Assembly (NCBI GenBank): GCA_040754255.1
Contig: JBFMDA010000019.1
Coordinates: forward strand, 1-25,051
From: SURF-25 sp040754255
GTDB taxonomy: Bacteria > Omnitrophota > Gorgyraeia > Gygaellales > Profunditerraquicolaceae
Reading direction: 5' to 3'
Length of the DNA stretch: 25,051 nucleotides
The notes below the pieces were generated by a model. It saw nothing but the letters and a program-made list of their open reading frames with translations, searched no databases and was not told the origin of the DNA. The translations under genes were made by a program, and so were the position numbers. Shown one piece after another: positions 15,249-24,123 of this stretch. Position 1 is the first letter of the stretch; every line of letters begins with the position of its first letter.

Positions 15249-15950
15249 TCAACCTTGACCTTTCTTCTTTACCTGGCATTCCTTCGGATACAGATACAAC
15301 GGCAGTATGCGGGAGGCATCGGTAATCCTTTTCTCTTTGATCATGCCTTCTGCAAGCCTGGCAATACGCAACGCCGCTATCTGCCAATAGTCTTTATCGA
15401 GCAACACTGCCCTCTTTATCCCTGCAACGATTTTCTCCCGGCATACGGCTAAGCCGTCGCCAAAGGCAATAACCTCCTGCCTGCGGACAGCTTTCCGGGC
15501 TATGGCATCAACAAGCGCATCGGGCGTACACAACATATACGGACTGATACGTGCAAGCCTTCCTTTGGAGTTTTTATAAAGGGCTGAGTATACCAGGCTT
15601 CTTTTTGCGTCGATGAGCGGGACAATAATCCCTTCGAATCTTTCGGCGTTATGTGCCAATATATCCAGCGTAGGAATCCCTACGACCGGCCTTTGCAATG
15701 ACCAGGCCATGCCTTTTACTGCGGCAATACCTATGCGTAACCCCGTAAATGAGCCGGGCCCTATCCCACAGGCAAAATAATCGATGTCTTTCAATTTCCA
15801 GCCCATCGCGCCTGTAGCTTGCTGAATAATAGGGATCAACAAAGAAGACAGCCTTGTGCCTACCTCTAGGGTATACTCGCACACCCTGGCATGGTCACAG
15901 AGGCACAGGCACACACGTTTTGTCGACGTATCAAGGCTTAATAATCGCAT
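15249..15950 (-). CDS. tsaB: TsaB, t6A tRNA modification scaffold
   Basis: A 233-residue ASKHA-fold paralogue of TsaD needed for N6-threonylcarbamoyl-adenosine at position 37 of ANN-decoding tRNAs. The N-terminus LSLDTSTKRVCLCLCD and GIGPGSFTGLRIGIAAVKGMAWSL are the hallmark motifs, followed by VGIPTLDILA. I start at ATG 15950, which has an AGGA ribosome site and a 20-bp overlap with tsaE. A longer form from 16007 would add residues unlike the family. The last residues (GQG) and the stop codon are encoded by the start of a hexamer repeat tract. tsaC and tsaD are not in the window. Confidence 0.9.
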   Translation of the reverse strand: MRLLSLDTSTKRVCLCLCDHARVCEYTLEVGTRLSSLLIPIIQQATGAMGWKLKDIDYFACGIGPGSFTGLRIGIAAVKGMAWSLQRPVVGIPTLDILAHNAERFEGIIVPLIDAKRSLVYSALYKNSKGRLARISPYMLCTPDALVDAIARKAVRRQEVIAFGDGLAVCREKIVAGIKRAVLLDKDYWQIAALRIARLAEGMIKEKRITDASRILPLYLYPKECQVKKKGQG

Positions 15951-16401
15951 TGATTTTCCTGAGTAATGCGCGGTAGCGGCTCCCGTGCGACGCAAGGATA
16001 AGTTCACGGCTCTTTCCCGATACGATACGCAAAGAAATCTCTAAGAATGCGCCGGGCATAAGGCCTCCCAGCCTCTCTGCCCATTCTACCACTGTCACGC
16101 CGGCATCAAACATGTATTCCTCATATCCCACTTCGCTGATCTGCCTCTCCCGGGTAACCCTATAGAGGTCAAAATGAAATAACGGGATCTTCGCTTTCTC
16201 GTACTGGCGTAGCAGCACAAAGGTAGGGCTTACAATCTCTTGGGGCGCTATGCCTAAGCCCCAGGCAATGCCTTTTGTAAATACGGTTTTCCCGGAACCC
16301 AGCTCACCCGTAAGGCAGAGTATGTCTCCCGGCTGAAGCAGCGCAGCAATTTTCTTTGCGAATATGCGCGTTTGTTGTGGGGAACGGGTCAAGAATTTCA
16401 T
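15931..16401 (-). CDS. tsaE: TsaE, t6A synthesis ATPase
   Basis: A 156-residue P-loop ATPase that works with TsaB and TsaD in t6A synthesis. Walker A is GELGSGKT, followed by SPTFVLLRQY, the HFDLYR motif and VVEWAERLG, all typical. The frame can also begin at a TTG at 16416 that overlaps the thiL stop. I prefer ATG 16401, though neither has a good ribosome site. It overlaps tsaB and directly follows thiL in the operon. Confidence 0.9.
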   Translation of the reverse strand: MKFLTRSPQQTRIFAKKIAALLQPGDILCLTGELGSGKTVFTKGIAWGLGIAPQEIVSPTFVLLRQYEKAKIPLFHFDLYRVTRERQISEVGYEEYMFDAGVTVVEWAERLGGLMPGAFLEISLRIVSGKSRELILASHGSRYRALLRKINAIIKP

Positions 16402-16412
16402 CGCTCTGTTTT

Positions 16413-17309
16413 TCAAAAATGACGATAGCCTTTGCCCGATATCTTGCGTTGCGTACCATCTCTGCGGATGAGCGTTAGGCCGTATTTTTTATCGCTTATT
16501 TCTCCGATTGGCACAAAACAAGGATTCTTTTTTATATACAATGCGTGTGCCTTTTCCCGGGGCACGGTAAAAAGCAATTCGAATTCTTCGCCGCTCGATA
16601 GCGCATCCTCTATGCCCCTTGCCTGCCCGCTCTGGGGGATAAGGGTCTCGTAGAGTATTGCGCCTTTGTTGCCCGCATGCAAGATGTGGCCGAGGTCCTG
16701 TGCCAACCCGTCAGAAACATCGATCATTGCCGAAGGCTTGCAATACCGGGATAGGAACCGTGCCTCTTGCAGGCGTGGCGTAAAACGAAGATGCTTTCCG
16801 GCGCGCGAGCCACCGAAAGAGCCGGTCACAAAAATAATATCCCCTTTCCTGGCGCCGCTTCGCAAGAGCAGGTATTTCTTTTCCACTACGCCTACGACAC
16901 AGCAATCGATAACCAGTTTTTGCGAACGGCTGATGTCGCCTCCGACAATATTCACTTTATAGCGCCTTGCGATATCGCGAAGGCCTTTCAGTAATTTGTC
17001 AACGGACCGTAGCGTGCTGTGTGCGGGCACCCCCAGCGAAACAAGCGCATAGCGAGGTATGCCGGCGCAGGCAGCAATATCGCTTAACGAAACAGCCAAC
17101 GCTTTTCTTCCGATAAGGTACGGGTTGTCTTTAGAGGTAAAATCCACCCCCTCGATTATCATATCGCAGGTAAAGAGCTGATATGTATTCCTATCCAGCG
17201 TCACTACTGCGCAATCATCCCCTACCCCTTTAATGACGCTGGAATCCGTTTTAAGTAATTTTTGTATTTTGCGGATGAGGCCGAATTCTCCGAGCTCAGA
17301 AAGGCGCAT
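16413..17309 (-). CDS. thiL: Thiamine-monophosphate kinase
   Basis: A 298-residue ThiL that phosphorylates thiamine monophosphate to the diphosphate cofactor. It shows the AIRS-kinase pattern: GVGDDCAVV (metal and nucleotide), CDMIIEGVDF, IGRKALAVSLSDIAACAG, VNIVGGDISRS and MIDVSDGLAQDLGHI. The length is slightly short of the E. coli protein. ATG 17309 has an AGGA ribosome site at good spacing; an overlapping TTG at 17318 is the alternative. It lies directly after mtnA. No other thiamine gene is nearby. Confidence 0.92.
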   Translation of the reverse strand: MRLSELGEFGLIRKIQKLLKTDSSVIKGVGDDCAVVTLDRNTYQLFTCDMIIEGVDFTSKDNPYLIGRKALAVSLSDIAACAGIPRYALVSLGVPAHSTLRSVDKLLKGLRDIARRYKVNIVGGDISRSQKLVIDCCVVGVVEKKYLLLRSGARKGDIIFVTGSFGGSRAGKHLRFTPRLQEARFLSRYCKPSAMIDVSDGLAQDLGHILHAGNKGAILYETLIPQSGQARGIEDALSSGEEFELLFTVPREKAHALYIKKNPCFVPIGEISDKKYGLTLIRRDGTQRKISGKGYRHF

Positions 17310-17314
17310 ACCCT

Positions 17315-18358
17315 TCAATCCTTTATTCTCATGGCGATACTTCTGGAAAAAGGCGGCTTAAGTATCCCTTTTTCGGTAATTATCGCGGTAATCAGCTCCT
17401 GCGGCGTTACATCAAAAGCAGGATTACATACACGGATGCCTTCGGGGGCAATGGGTTTTTTAAAAAATAAACTCACTACTTCTTCCCTGGGCCTCTCTTC
17501 GATGGGAATATCATTTCCTGAAGCAATGGATAGGTCAAAGGTCGAAGAAGGCGCAGCAACATAGAAAGGCACCTTATGGTATTTACTCAATACCGCAACG
17601 CTATAGGTGCCGATCTTGTTGGCAGTATCTCCGTTAGCCGCTATCCTGTCAGCGCCGACAATCACCGCATCGATTTTGCCCTGGCGCATAAGGGTTGCCG
17701 CCATATTATCGCAGATAAGCGTTACGTCAATGCCGTGCCTCTTGAGTTCCCAGGCAGTAAGCCTGGCTCCCTGAAGCATGGGCCTGGTTTCGCAGGCAAA
17801 TACCTTTACCTTCTTGCCCTTTTCTTTTGCCGCGTATATTACTCCCAGGGCCGTTCCGTAATCAATGGTTGCCAGCGCCCCGGCGTTACAAACGGTCAAT
17901 ACGCGGTCTTTGCTATTGAGTAATGTGTGGCCGAAACTGCCGATTTTCCTTGAAACGGATTTGTCGTACTCAAGAAGAGAAACTGCCTCCTTTAGGAGCG
18001 CCTGTTTGATTTGGGGGACCGGGCAATAACGGTTGCGCTGCAACGCTGCTTCGATTTTCTCCAATCCCCAAAAAAGGTTCCTTGCGGTGGGGCGCGAAGA
18101 CCCCACAAGCTTTATCAACCGCTTCAGCTCTTTCTCAAGCGTCTTGTAATCCTTGGCCTTGGAATTTTTTATCCCCAGGTACACTGCGAATGCTGCTGCT
18201 GCGCCGAGCGCAGGAGCCCCGCGTATCTTCATCGACCTGATGGCCCGGCATAAATCCGCAGTGCGACGTATATCAAGAAATACCAAACGGCCAGGCAATG
18301 CGTTCTGGTCAATAATCGTTACCTTCCCCTGTTTCCACGCAATAGTCTCAACGGACAT
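17315..18358 (-). CDS. mtnA: Methylthioribose-1-phosphate isomerase
   Basis: A 347-residue member of the eIF2B-related isomerase family in methionine salvage, converting 5-methylthioribose-1-phosphate to the ribulose form. KIRGAPALGAAAAF near the N-terminus, the catalytic Cys in TVCNAGALATIDYGTALGV and the catalytic Asp in IVGADRIAANGDTANKIGTY are present, and the end has FDVTPQELITAIITEKG. ATG 18358 has a GAGG ribosome site 8 nt upstream; ATG 18364, overlapping the previous stop, is also possible. The other methionine-salvage genes are absent, so it may serve a partial pathway or related sugar phosphates such as 5-deoxyribose-1-phosphate. Confidence 0.92.
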   Translation of the reverse strand: MSVETIAWKQGKVTIIDQNALPGRLVFLDIRRTADLCRAIRSMKIRGAPALGAAAAFAVYLGIKNSKAKDYKTLEKELKRLIKLVGSSRPTARNLFWGLEKIEAALQRNRYCPVPQIKQALLKEAVSLLEYDKSVSRKIGSFGHTLLNSKDRVLTVCNAGALATIDYGTALGVIYAAKEKGKKVKVFACETRPMLQGARLTAWELKRHGIDVTLICDNMAATLMRQGKIDAVIVGADRIAANGDTANKIGTYSVAVLSKYHKVPFYVAAPSSTFDLSIASGNDIPIEERPREEVVSLFFKKPIAPEGIRVCNPAFDVTPQELITAIITEKGILKPPFSRSIAMRIKD

Positions 18359-18360
18359 AA

Positions 18361-18981
18361 TCATACCCTCTTATTTTGTTTTGCGATTTTCTGCTCCAAG
18401 GCATGAATCTGCTTGCTGATCTCCTCCCGCAAGCCCTCTAATCGGCCGGGCCCTAATAAGGTAAGTACCTTTTTATACGATACGAGTGCTCCCTGAAAAT
18501 CCCCCAGGTTAGAAAGGGCATCTGCCAGATTATCATAGGTCACAGGCCGGTCCGGGTCAAGCGCAAGCGCTTTTTTAAAACATCCGATTGCCTCGGTGTG
18601 TTGCCCGATATTATTCAGGAGCCATCCTTTATTATGATAAATGGTCGCGTAATCCGGCTCTACCTCGATGCCTTTATCAAAATAACGCAAGGCTTCGTCG
18701 ATGATCCCCAGTTCCACCATAGAAAGGGCGCGGTCATTGTACGCAGCCCCGTCAGAAGGATTGTACCGTATCGCTGCGTCGAAATGCGCTATTGCCGATT
18801 CAAAATCTTCTTTCAGTATCATAATCTGGCCCTTGAAATATTCGATTTCCCCTTTCAAGCCTTTCTTTTGCGCCTCAAAAAGGCCCTCCCGGGCAAGTTC
18901 AGTCGCTTCATCGATGGTGCCATAGGTAATCGCATCATCTAATCGAAGCCTCAACTCGCTCAATTGGCCATGGGTACCCAT
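18361..18981 (-). CDS. TPR-repeat protein
   Basis: A 206-residue soluble protein made mostly of tetratricopeptide repeats. At least three 34-residue units are clear (about 85-185), with the usual small residues and the closing D/EP motif (YNPSDGAAYNDRAL, VEPDYATIYHNKGW, LDPDRPVTYDNLAD). It ends in a basic helical tail likely to be coiled coil. There is no signal peptide in this form. The start ATG 18981 lies immediately after the DUF362 stop; a longer frame from 19074 would overlap that gene by 91 bp. Such proteins mediate protein-protein contacts; the partner is unknown. Confidence 0.8.
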   Translation of the reverse strand: MGTHGQLSELRLRLDDAITYGTIDEATELAREGLFEAQKKGLKGEIEYFKGQIMILKEDFESAIAHFDAAIRYNPSDGAAYNDRALSMVELGIIDEALRYFDKGIEVEPDYATIYHNKGWLLNNIGQHTEAIGCFKKALALDPDRPVTYDNLADALSNLGDFQGALVSYKKVLTLLGPGRLEGLREEISKQIHALEQKIAKQNKRV

Positions 18982-18983
18982 TC

Positions 18984-20105
18984 TTATAACCCGATCATTT
19001 TTGCCGCTAAACTCTTTTTGACATTGATTGCGCGAGACGGACAGGTCTCCTGGCAACAAAAACAGGCGATGCATTTGGAATAATCAAACACAATACCCTT
19101 CTTCTTCATCGTGATTGCCTTGGTAGGGCAGGCCTTAATACAGCCAGCGCAACGGATACAGTGGTCACGCTCAACGCAAGGGTAATACCTGATCAGTTTC
19201 TTCGCTAAAGAAACCACTGCGGCAGGAAGCTTCTGCGATAAGGATGATGCAGTAGGAAGTAGGAAAGGGGTACTCGCACAGTCTGCCAAACGCTCCCCGA
19301 GTATCTCGATATCCTCAACCGCATGCGTGCCGATACGGCGCAGCGCCGCAATCTTGGTAGTAGTAACATCCAAAGGCTTAATGCCCATAAGCAGTGCCAG
19401 TATGGTATCTATCGCCACACAGTCGGCGCCTGCAAGCAATACACCGGCTTCGCGCAATTTTCCCGTAGTGCCGGGGCCCTCTCCTTCCAATGCCGTAATC
19501 CCGTCAACCACAGTCAAAGCAGGCCGTATTTCGTTATAAATATCGACGAGAATTCCCGCAAACTCATCGCGCTTGAAATAGTTCTTGTGCAGCTCGGTCT
19601 TATAGGTCCCTGATACCAGGCCAAAAAGGTTTTTGACTGCTGCGGTAAGCACGGTTAACTGATGGGTTTTAAATTTAGGGACATTCACGACATAATCGCA
19701 CTGGTCAAGCCAGGTCGTAAGGGGAAATTTGCCCCGCCAGCGCCTCTTGTCAAAATCGACCAGCGCAACACCCTCTTGAGCGCACATCGCCTTCATTCCG
19801 GTTGCTTCATAGACTGCGCTCACATTCTCAACCTGATACCCCCACACACTCGGCCCGTCGCCAAGCATAAGAGTGCAATCGATTGTTTTTAAGAGCCTGA
19901 TTACCGCCCTGGCGACTTCAGGGTGAGTGGTAATACCGTGCTGGGCAGGCGTGGCTATCAAAAGGTTCGGTTTTACCAATACCCTGCTTTTGGGCTTGAT
20001 GAATTCAGAGATGCCCCCAAGAAGCGCAACAGCGTTTTTGACGCTTTCAAAAACCGAAGCGGGGTCGTAGGTACGGCACTTGATAAGCGAAATTTTTGTT
20101 TTCAT
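18984..20105 (-). CDS. DUF362 protein with C-terminal 2x[4Fe-4S] ferredoxin domain
   Basis: A 373-residue protein. Residues 1-300 are DUF362, with KPNLLIATPAQHGITTHPEV, NVPKFKTHQLTVLTAAVKNLFG, DGITALEGEGPG and ADCVAIDTILALLMG. Residues about 310-365 hold two cluster motifs, CIRCAGCIKACP and CIACFCCQETCP. This architecture is widespread in anaerobes and its biochemical role is not established; electron transfer to or from the DUF362 active site is likely. The start overlaps the tatD stop as ATGA. An anaerobic lifestyle is a reasonable inference from it. Confidence 0.88.
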   Translation of the reverse strand: MKTKISLIKCRTYDPASVFESVKNAVALLGGISEFIKPKSRVLVKPNLLIATPAQHGITTHPEVARAVIRLLKTIDCTLMLGDGPSVWGYQVENVSAVYEATGMKAMCAQEGVALVDFDKRRWRGKFPLTTWLDQCDYVVNVPKFKTHQLTVLTAAVKNLFGLVSGTYKTELHKNYFKRDEFAGILVDIYNEIRPALTVVDGITALEGEGPGTTGKLREAGVLLAGADCVAIDTILALLMGIKPLDVTTTKIAALRRIGTHAVEDIEILGERLADCASTPFLLPTASSLSQKLPAAVVSLAKKLIRYYPCVERDHCIRCAGCIKACPTKAITMKKKGIVFDYSKCIACFCCQETCPSRAINVKKSLAAKMIGL

Positions 20106-20863
20106 TGTAGGTTAAAAAAAGAAACTGCGTTTTCAGTAGTCGCTCTAGCCACTTCTTCTTTACTGATGCCTTTAATACGTGCGACTTCCCCGGCAAGAGC
20201 CTCTATATACATCGGCTCGTTACGCCTGCCCCTGCGCCCTTCAGGAGAAAGAAAAGGGGCATCGGTCTCAAGGAACATCCTCTCAAGGGGAGCGGCTTTT
20301 ACCAATGCACGAAGGGCATCCGCTTTTTTGTAGGTGATATTACACGTAAACGATACGAAAAAACCAAGGTCCAGTATATGCTTCAAAAACGCCTCGTCAC
20401 CCGCAAAGCAGTGCATGACAATTTTGTGGGGAAGTAAGGGTTTCAAGACAGCCATGGTATCCTCGGGTGCCTGGCGGTTATGGATTACCATGGGCAGGTC
20501 CAATTCCTTTGCCAGGCTCGCAAGGCCGGAAAATAACGTATACTGATTCTGCGAACGAGAATAATTCTTGTAATAATCAAGCCCTATCTCTCCGATGGCC
20601 ACGACCTTGGCTTTTGCGGCCAACTCCCTGATAAGAGAGACTATATCTTCGCCGGCAGCATCGGCATCATGCGGATGGATACCCACCGTAGCGTATACCG
20701 GTTCATAGCGGGCAGCCAGTTCCACTGATTTCCTTGAGCCGTTAAGGCTAGAGCCGATATTAATTAAAGAGGTAATCCCTTTTTCTTTTGCCCGCAGGAT
20801 GACATCGTCTCTGTCCTGGTCGAATTCCGGAAAGTCAAGATGGCAATGGGTATCAACAAGCAT
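20102..20863 (-). CDS. tatD: TatD-family metal-dependent hydrolase (DNase)
   Basis: A 253-residue TIM-barrel hydrolase with DTHCHLDFPEF (metal His pair), VGIHPHDA, AIGEIGLDYY (metal Glu), MVIHNRQAPEDT, HCFAGD and LETDAPFLSPEGRRGRRNEP. Members are 3'-5' exonucleases acting in DNA repair or quality control. The start shares bases with the metG stop (TAATG), so the two are translationally coupled. The metG-tatD pairing is common across bacteria. Confidence 0.93.
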   Translation of the reverse strand: MLVDTHCHLDFPEFDQDRDDVILRAKEKGITSLINIGSSLNGSRKSVELAARYEPVYATVGIHPHDADAAGEDIVSLIRELAAKAKVVAIGEIGLDYYKNYSRSQNQYTLFSGLASLAKELDLPMVIHNRQAPEDTMAVLKPLLPHKIVMHCFAGDEAFLKHILDLGFFVSFTCNITYKKADALRALVKAAPLERMFLETDAPFLSPEGRRGRRNEPMYIEALAGEVARIKGISKEEVARATTENAVSFFNLQ

Positions 20864-22374
20864 TAGCGCGTATTCTCTATACGGGGGAATAACGGTTGGC
20901 CCTTATTTATTGTATTGTTCCCTATCTGTGCCTCGATCTGGGAAGCGGTCTGCGGCATAAACGGAGAGAGCGAATGCCCGACCTGCCTTATGACATCGAC
21001 CAGGATACGGATAAAAGCCTCTAGCTCCTCCTTCTTGCCCTCTTTCGCCAGATTCCACGGCTTGGCATCTTCTACGTACTTATTTGCCATACTCACCGGT
21101 TCCCATATTTTTTCCAGTGCCAGGCTAAAATTAAAGGTTGTTGCGGCAAGGGCATCCTTGACTTGACGATGAAGCCCCGCAAGACAGGCTACAATGTGCG
21201 TTATCCGCTCATCATGTATTTCATTGCGCGGTGAAGGGACTGCTCCCTGATAGTATTTCTCAATCATAGTGAGTGTCCGGTAGAGAAGGTTGCCTAAGTC
21301 GTTCGCCAGGTCGCTGTTGAACCTCTTGACAATCGCCTCTTCTGAAAAGTTGCCGTCGAGCCCGAAAGGAACGTCTTTGAGCAAAAAGTACCTGTATACA
21401 TCAATGCCGTATTTATCTACCATTTCCAAAGGGTTCACTACGTTACCTACCGATTTCGACATTTTGGCTGCATCAATCAACCACCAGCCATGGGCACAGA
21501 CCGTATCAGGCATGCGTATTCCCAGCGCCTTTAGCATAATAGGCCAGTACACCGCATGCTGCCTTAATATATCCTTTCCGATCATATGCACTACTTGAGT
21601 ATCATCGCCCCACCAGTTGGAAACATAGTTGCCTTTTGCGTCAAACCCTCCCACCGCACTAATATAATTGATAAGGGCATCAAACCAGACGTAGGTAACG
21701 TGCTCTTTACTAAACGGTACGGGGATACCCCAGGAAAGCCTCTGCGTAGGCCTTGAGATACACAGGTCGCTTAGGGTATTGATTTTAAGGAAGCTCAGCA
21801 CTTCTTCCTGGCGGCTTGCAGGCTGGATAAAACGGGGGTTATTCTTGATATAATCGATGAGCCAGCCCTGATACGCTGAAATCTTAAAAAAATAATTGAC
21901 CTCGCGTATCTTTTCAAGCGGCCGCTTACAGTCGGGGCAAAGAGAATCCGACAGCTGGGTTTGCGTCCAGAATATTTCGCACGGGGTACAATACCATCCT
22001 TCGTATTTTGCGGAATAAATCTCTTTCTTGTCATAGAGCAACTGCAGCGCCCTCTGTACCGTCGTGATATGCCTCTGTTGGGTCGTACGGATAAAATCAT
22101 CGTAAGAGATGTTCAATTTCTCCCAAAGTCCCTTGAACTGCACCACGACTTTATCTACGAATTCCTGGGCGCTTAACCCGGCCTCATCCGCAGCCTTTTG
22201 GATCTTCTGGCCATGCTCGTCAGTGCCGGTCAAGAAAAGGACATTTTCTTTTTTTAACACCCCGCGCATGAACCGGGCCATGGTATCTGCGGCAATCGTA
22301 GTATACGAATGCCCTATGTGCGGAGAGGCGTTTACGTAGTATATAGGAGTAGTAATGTAGAATTTTTGTTTCAT
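20863..22374 (-). CDS. metG: Methionyl-tRNA synthetase
   Basis: A 503-residue class I synthetase. The HIGH motif is at 19-22 and KMSKS at 304-308. The connective peptide holds one zinc knuckle, CTPCEIFW...CPDC. AHGWWLID before KMSKS and the anticodon domain AKPWNLAKEGKKEEL are typical. It ends without the C-terminal tRNA-binding/dimerisation domain, so it is the short form. It begins 10 nt after the ricT stop without an obvious ribosome site. Confidence 0.95.
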   Translation of the reverse strand: MKQKFYITTPIYYVNASPHIGHSYTTIAADTMARFMRGVLKKENVLFLTGTDEHGQKIQKAADEAGLSAQEFVDKVVVQFKGLWEKLNISYDDFIRTTQQRHITTVQRALQLLYDKKEIYSAKYEGWYCTPCEIFWTQTQLSDSLCPDCKRPLEKIREVNYFFKISAYQGWLIDYIKNNPRFIQPASRQEEVLSFLKINTLSDLCISRPTQRLSWGIPVPFSKEHVTYVWFDALINYISAVGGFDAKGNYVSNWWGDDTQVVHMIGKDILRQHAVYWPIMLKALGIRMPDTVCAHGWWLIDAAKMSKSVGNVVNPLEMVDKYGIDVYRYFLLKDVPFGLDGNFSEEAIVKRFNSDLANDLGNLLYRTLTMIEKYYQGAVPSPRNEIHDERITHIVACLAGLHRQVKDALAATTFNFSLALEKIWEPVSMANKYVEDAKPWNLAKEGKKEELEAFIRILVDVIRQVGHSLSPFMPQTASQIEAQIGNNTINKGQPLFPRIENTR

Positions 22375-22384
22375 CGCAAAGATG

Positions 22385-23164
22385 TTATTTAAAGCTCATT
22401 TCGATCTGTGTGCCGTCTTCAAGTTCTACGGTTGCCGTCCGCTTAAACACATTGACGCTTACGACTTTGCCTTTTCCGGTAGGGGTATGTACCCGTTCGC
22501 CTTCCTTGGGCATGCCTTTGGACAAAAGCTTGTATGTCTCATACTCAAAAGAAAGGCAGCACATAAGCCTTCCGCATATGCCTGATATTTTAGGCGGGTT
22601 AAGCGACAACCCTTCCTCTTTTGCCATCTTTATGGTTACCGGTTCAAAATCGGTAAGAAACGTAGCGCAGCAAAGCCTTCTGCCGCAGGGGCCGAACCCA
22701 CCGAAGAGCTTTGCCTCGTCCCGCACGCCGATCTGGCGCAGTTCAATACGGGTCCTGAAGATCTTGGCAAGGTCCTTTACCAGCTCCCTAAAATCAACGC
22801 GGCCTTCTGCGGTAAAATAGAATATTATCTTGGTCCGGTCAAAGGAGTATTCTGCGCGCACCAGCTTCATCGAAAGCTTATGCTCTTCTATCTTCTTGGC
22901 GCACGTTGAGAACGCCTCTCTTGATTTAGTCCGGTTGTCCGCAATCTGTTTTAAATCCCTTTCGTTTGCGATGCGGGTGACTTTTTTGGGCGGCTGCTTG
23001 GGCTTTGCCTCTGCTTCCTGTTTCAAAGATACCACCTGGCCGTAATCAAGGCCGCGGTCATGTTCAACAATAACATAATCGCCCTCTTTGATATGCGCAT
23101 CGCCACAGCTATACACAAATATCTGGCCTGAATCCCTGAGCCTGACTAATACTAATTTTTCCAT
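22385..23164 (-). CDS. ricT: PSP1/RicT-family protein
   Basis: A 259-residue PSP1-domain protein of the RicT (YaaT) type. The core has RAEYSFDRTKIIFYFTAEGRVDFRELVKDLA and IGVRDEAKLFGGFGPCGRRLCC, then GICGRLMCCLSFEYE. The cysteine groups GPCGRRLCC and GICGRLMCC probably relate to the iron-sulfur clusters reported for the Bacillus RicAFT complex, which affects RNA processing and development. A C-terminal beta segment (GKGKVVSVNVFKRTATVELEDG) resembles an SH3-like fold. It overlaps holB by 13 bp; the holB-ricT pairing is conserved across many phyla. Confidence 0.9.
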   Translation of the reverse strand: MEKLVLVRLRDSGQIFVYSCGDAHIKEGDYVIVEHDRGLDYGQVVSLKQEAEAKPKQPPKKVTRIANERDLKQIADNRTKSREAFSTCAKKIEEHKLSMKLVRAEYSFDRTKIIFYFTAEGRVDFRELVKDLAKIFRTRIELRQIGVRDEAKLFGGFGPCGRRLCCATFLTDFEPVTIKMAKEEGLSLNPPKISGICGRLMCCLSFEYETYKLLSKGMPKEGERVHTPTGKGKVVSVNVFKRTATVELEDGTQIEMSFK

Positions 23165-24111
23165 ATGGTGGCCTGTAGGTTTGCGATAAGGAGCTTTACG
23201 TTGATATTTCTCTCCAGGTTAAATAAAGTTTCGCAAATCGTGTTAAAAATGCCGTCTAATTCGGAAAATGAATAACGCTTCATCATCCGCAGCAATTCTT
23301 CCTGTTCCTGAGCGTGTATTAACCCGCCGTGCGCAAGCCCGATCTTGACCATATACATATCCCTGAACCAACCGGCAAGCATATTCAGGCGGGTTTTAAG
23401 AAACTGCCTGTTTTGCTCCGTTGACTTGCCTACATTCCAGGAAGAAGGCTGCAACAATTCTTCAAGGCCCCTGTGGCCATCCTTTAAGAGGCCGGTTTCC
23501 TTTAGCCGCAACGCGTTGCCTAAAGATCCCTCGCAAAAGTATGCCAGATAGTGCGCCAGTGTGCGACTAACGGCATATTCGTTAGTTAAAATACGATCGA
23601 GTGCATCCCGGGCCAGTCCGGAAAACCTCAATACCTGGCAACGCGAGATTATGGTTTTAAAGAGCAGCCTTGGCTTTGCGGTAAGCAAGATAATAACGCT
23701 ATCTTGCGGCGGCTCTTCGAGGGTCTTTAAGAACGCGTTCGACGATTCGGGGTTGAGATTATGTGCATTATCGATAATGAAGACTTTTTTCCTTGCCTCA
23801 TAGGGCCTTAAATTAATGTTGGCCTGCAGCTGGCGGACCTGCTCTATTTTGATTTCCTCGCCATCCGAGCCAAGAATACTTACATCAACGTGCTGAGTGG
23901 CATTGATCTTGCGGCAGGAATCGCACTGGTCACAGGAATCAGCCTGCTGCTCTTTGCAATTCAGGGCTTTCGCAAACGTCTGCGCTACTAATTTCTTTCC
24001 CACTCCTTCGGGACCGATAAATAAAAAAGTATTGGCAAGGCGGCTTGCGCGTATATAATTCCTGAGCACCTCTATGATTTTTTCCTGTCCTTTAATATCT
24101 CTGAATGCCAT
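23152..24111 (-). CDS. holB: DNA polymerase III delta' subunit
   Basis: A 319-residue AAA+ clamp-loader subunit. The P-loop GPEGVGKK (33-40) ends in Lys instead of Ser/Thr, fitting a delta' that does not hydrolyse ATP. The zinc module has CKEQQADSCDQCDSC. FIIDNAHNLNPESSNAFLKTLEEPP is the Walker B and delta' region, and TIISRCQ is the sensor motif. It lies between tmk and ricT, the usual bacterial order. tmk ends at 24124, 12 nt before its start. Confidence 0.92.
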   Translation of the reverse strand: MAFRDIKGQEKIIEVLRNYIRASRLANTFLFIGPEGVGKKLVAQTFAKALNCKEQQADSCDQCDSCRKINATQHVDVSILGSDGEEIKIEQVRQLQANINLRPYEARKKVFIIDNAHNLNPESSNAFLKTLEEPPQDSVIILLTAKPRLLFKTIISRCQVLRFSGLARDALDRILTNEYAVSRTLAHYLAYFCEGSLGNALRLKETGLLKDGHRGLEELLQPSSWNVGKSTEQNRQFLKTRLNMLAGWFRDMYMVKIGLAHGGLIHAQEQEELLRMMKRYSFSELDGIFNTICETLFNLERNINVKLLIANLQATIWKN

Positions 24112-24123
24112 ACGTGCGGTAAA

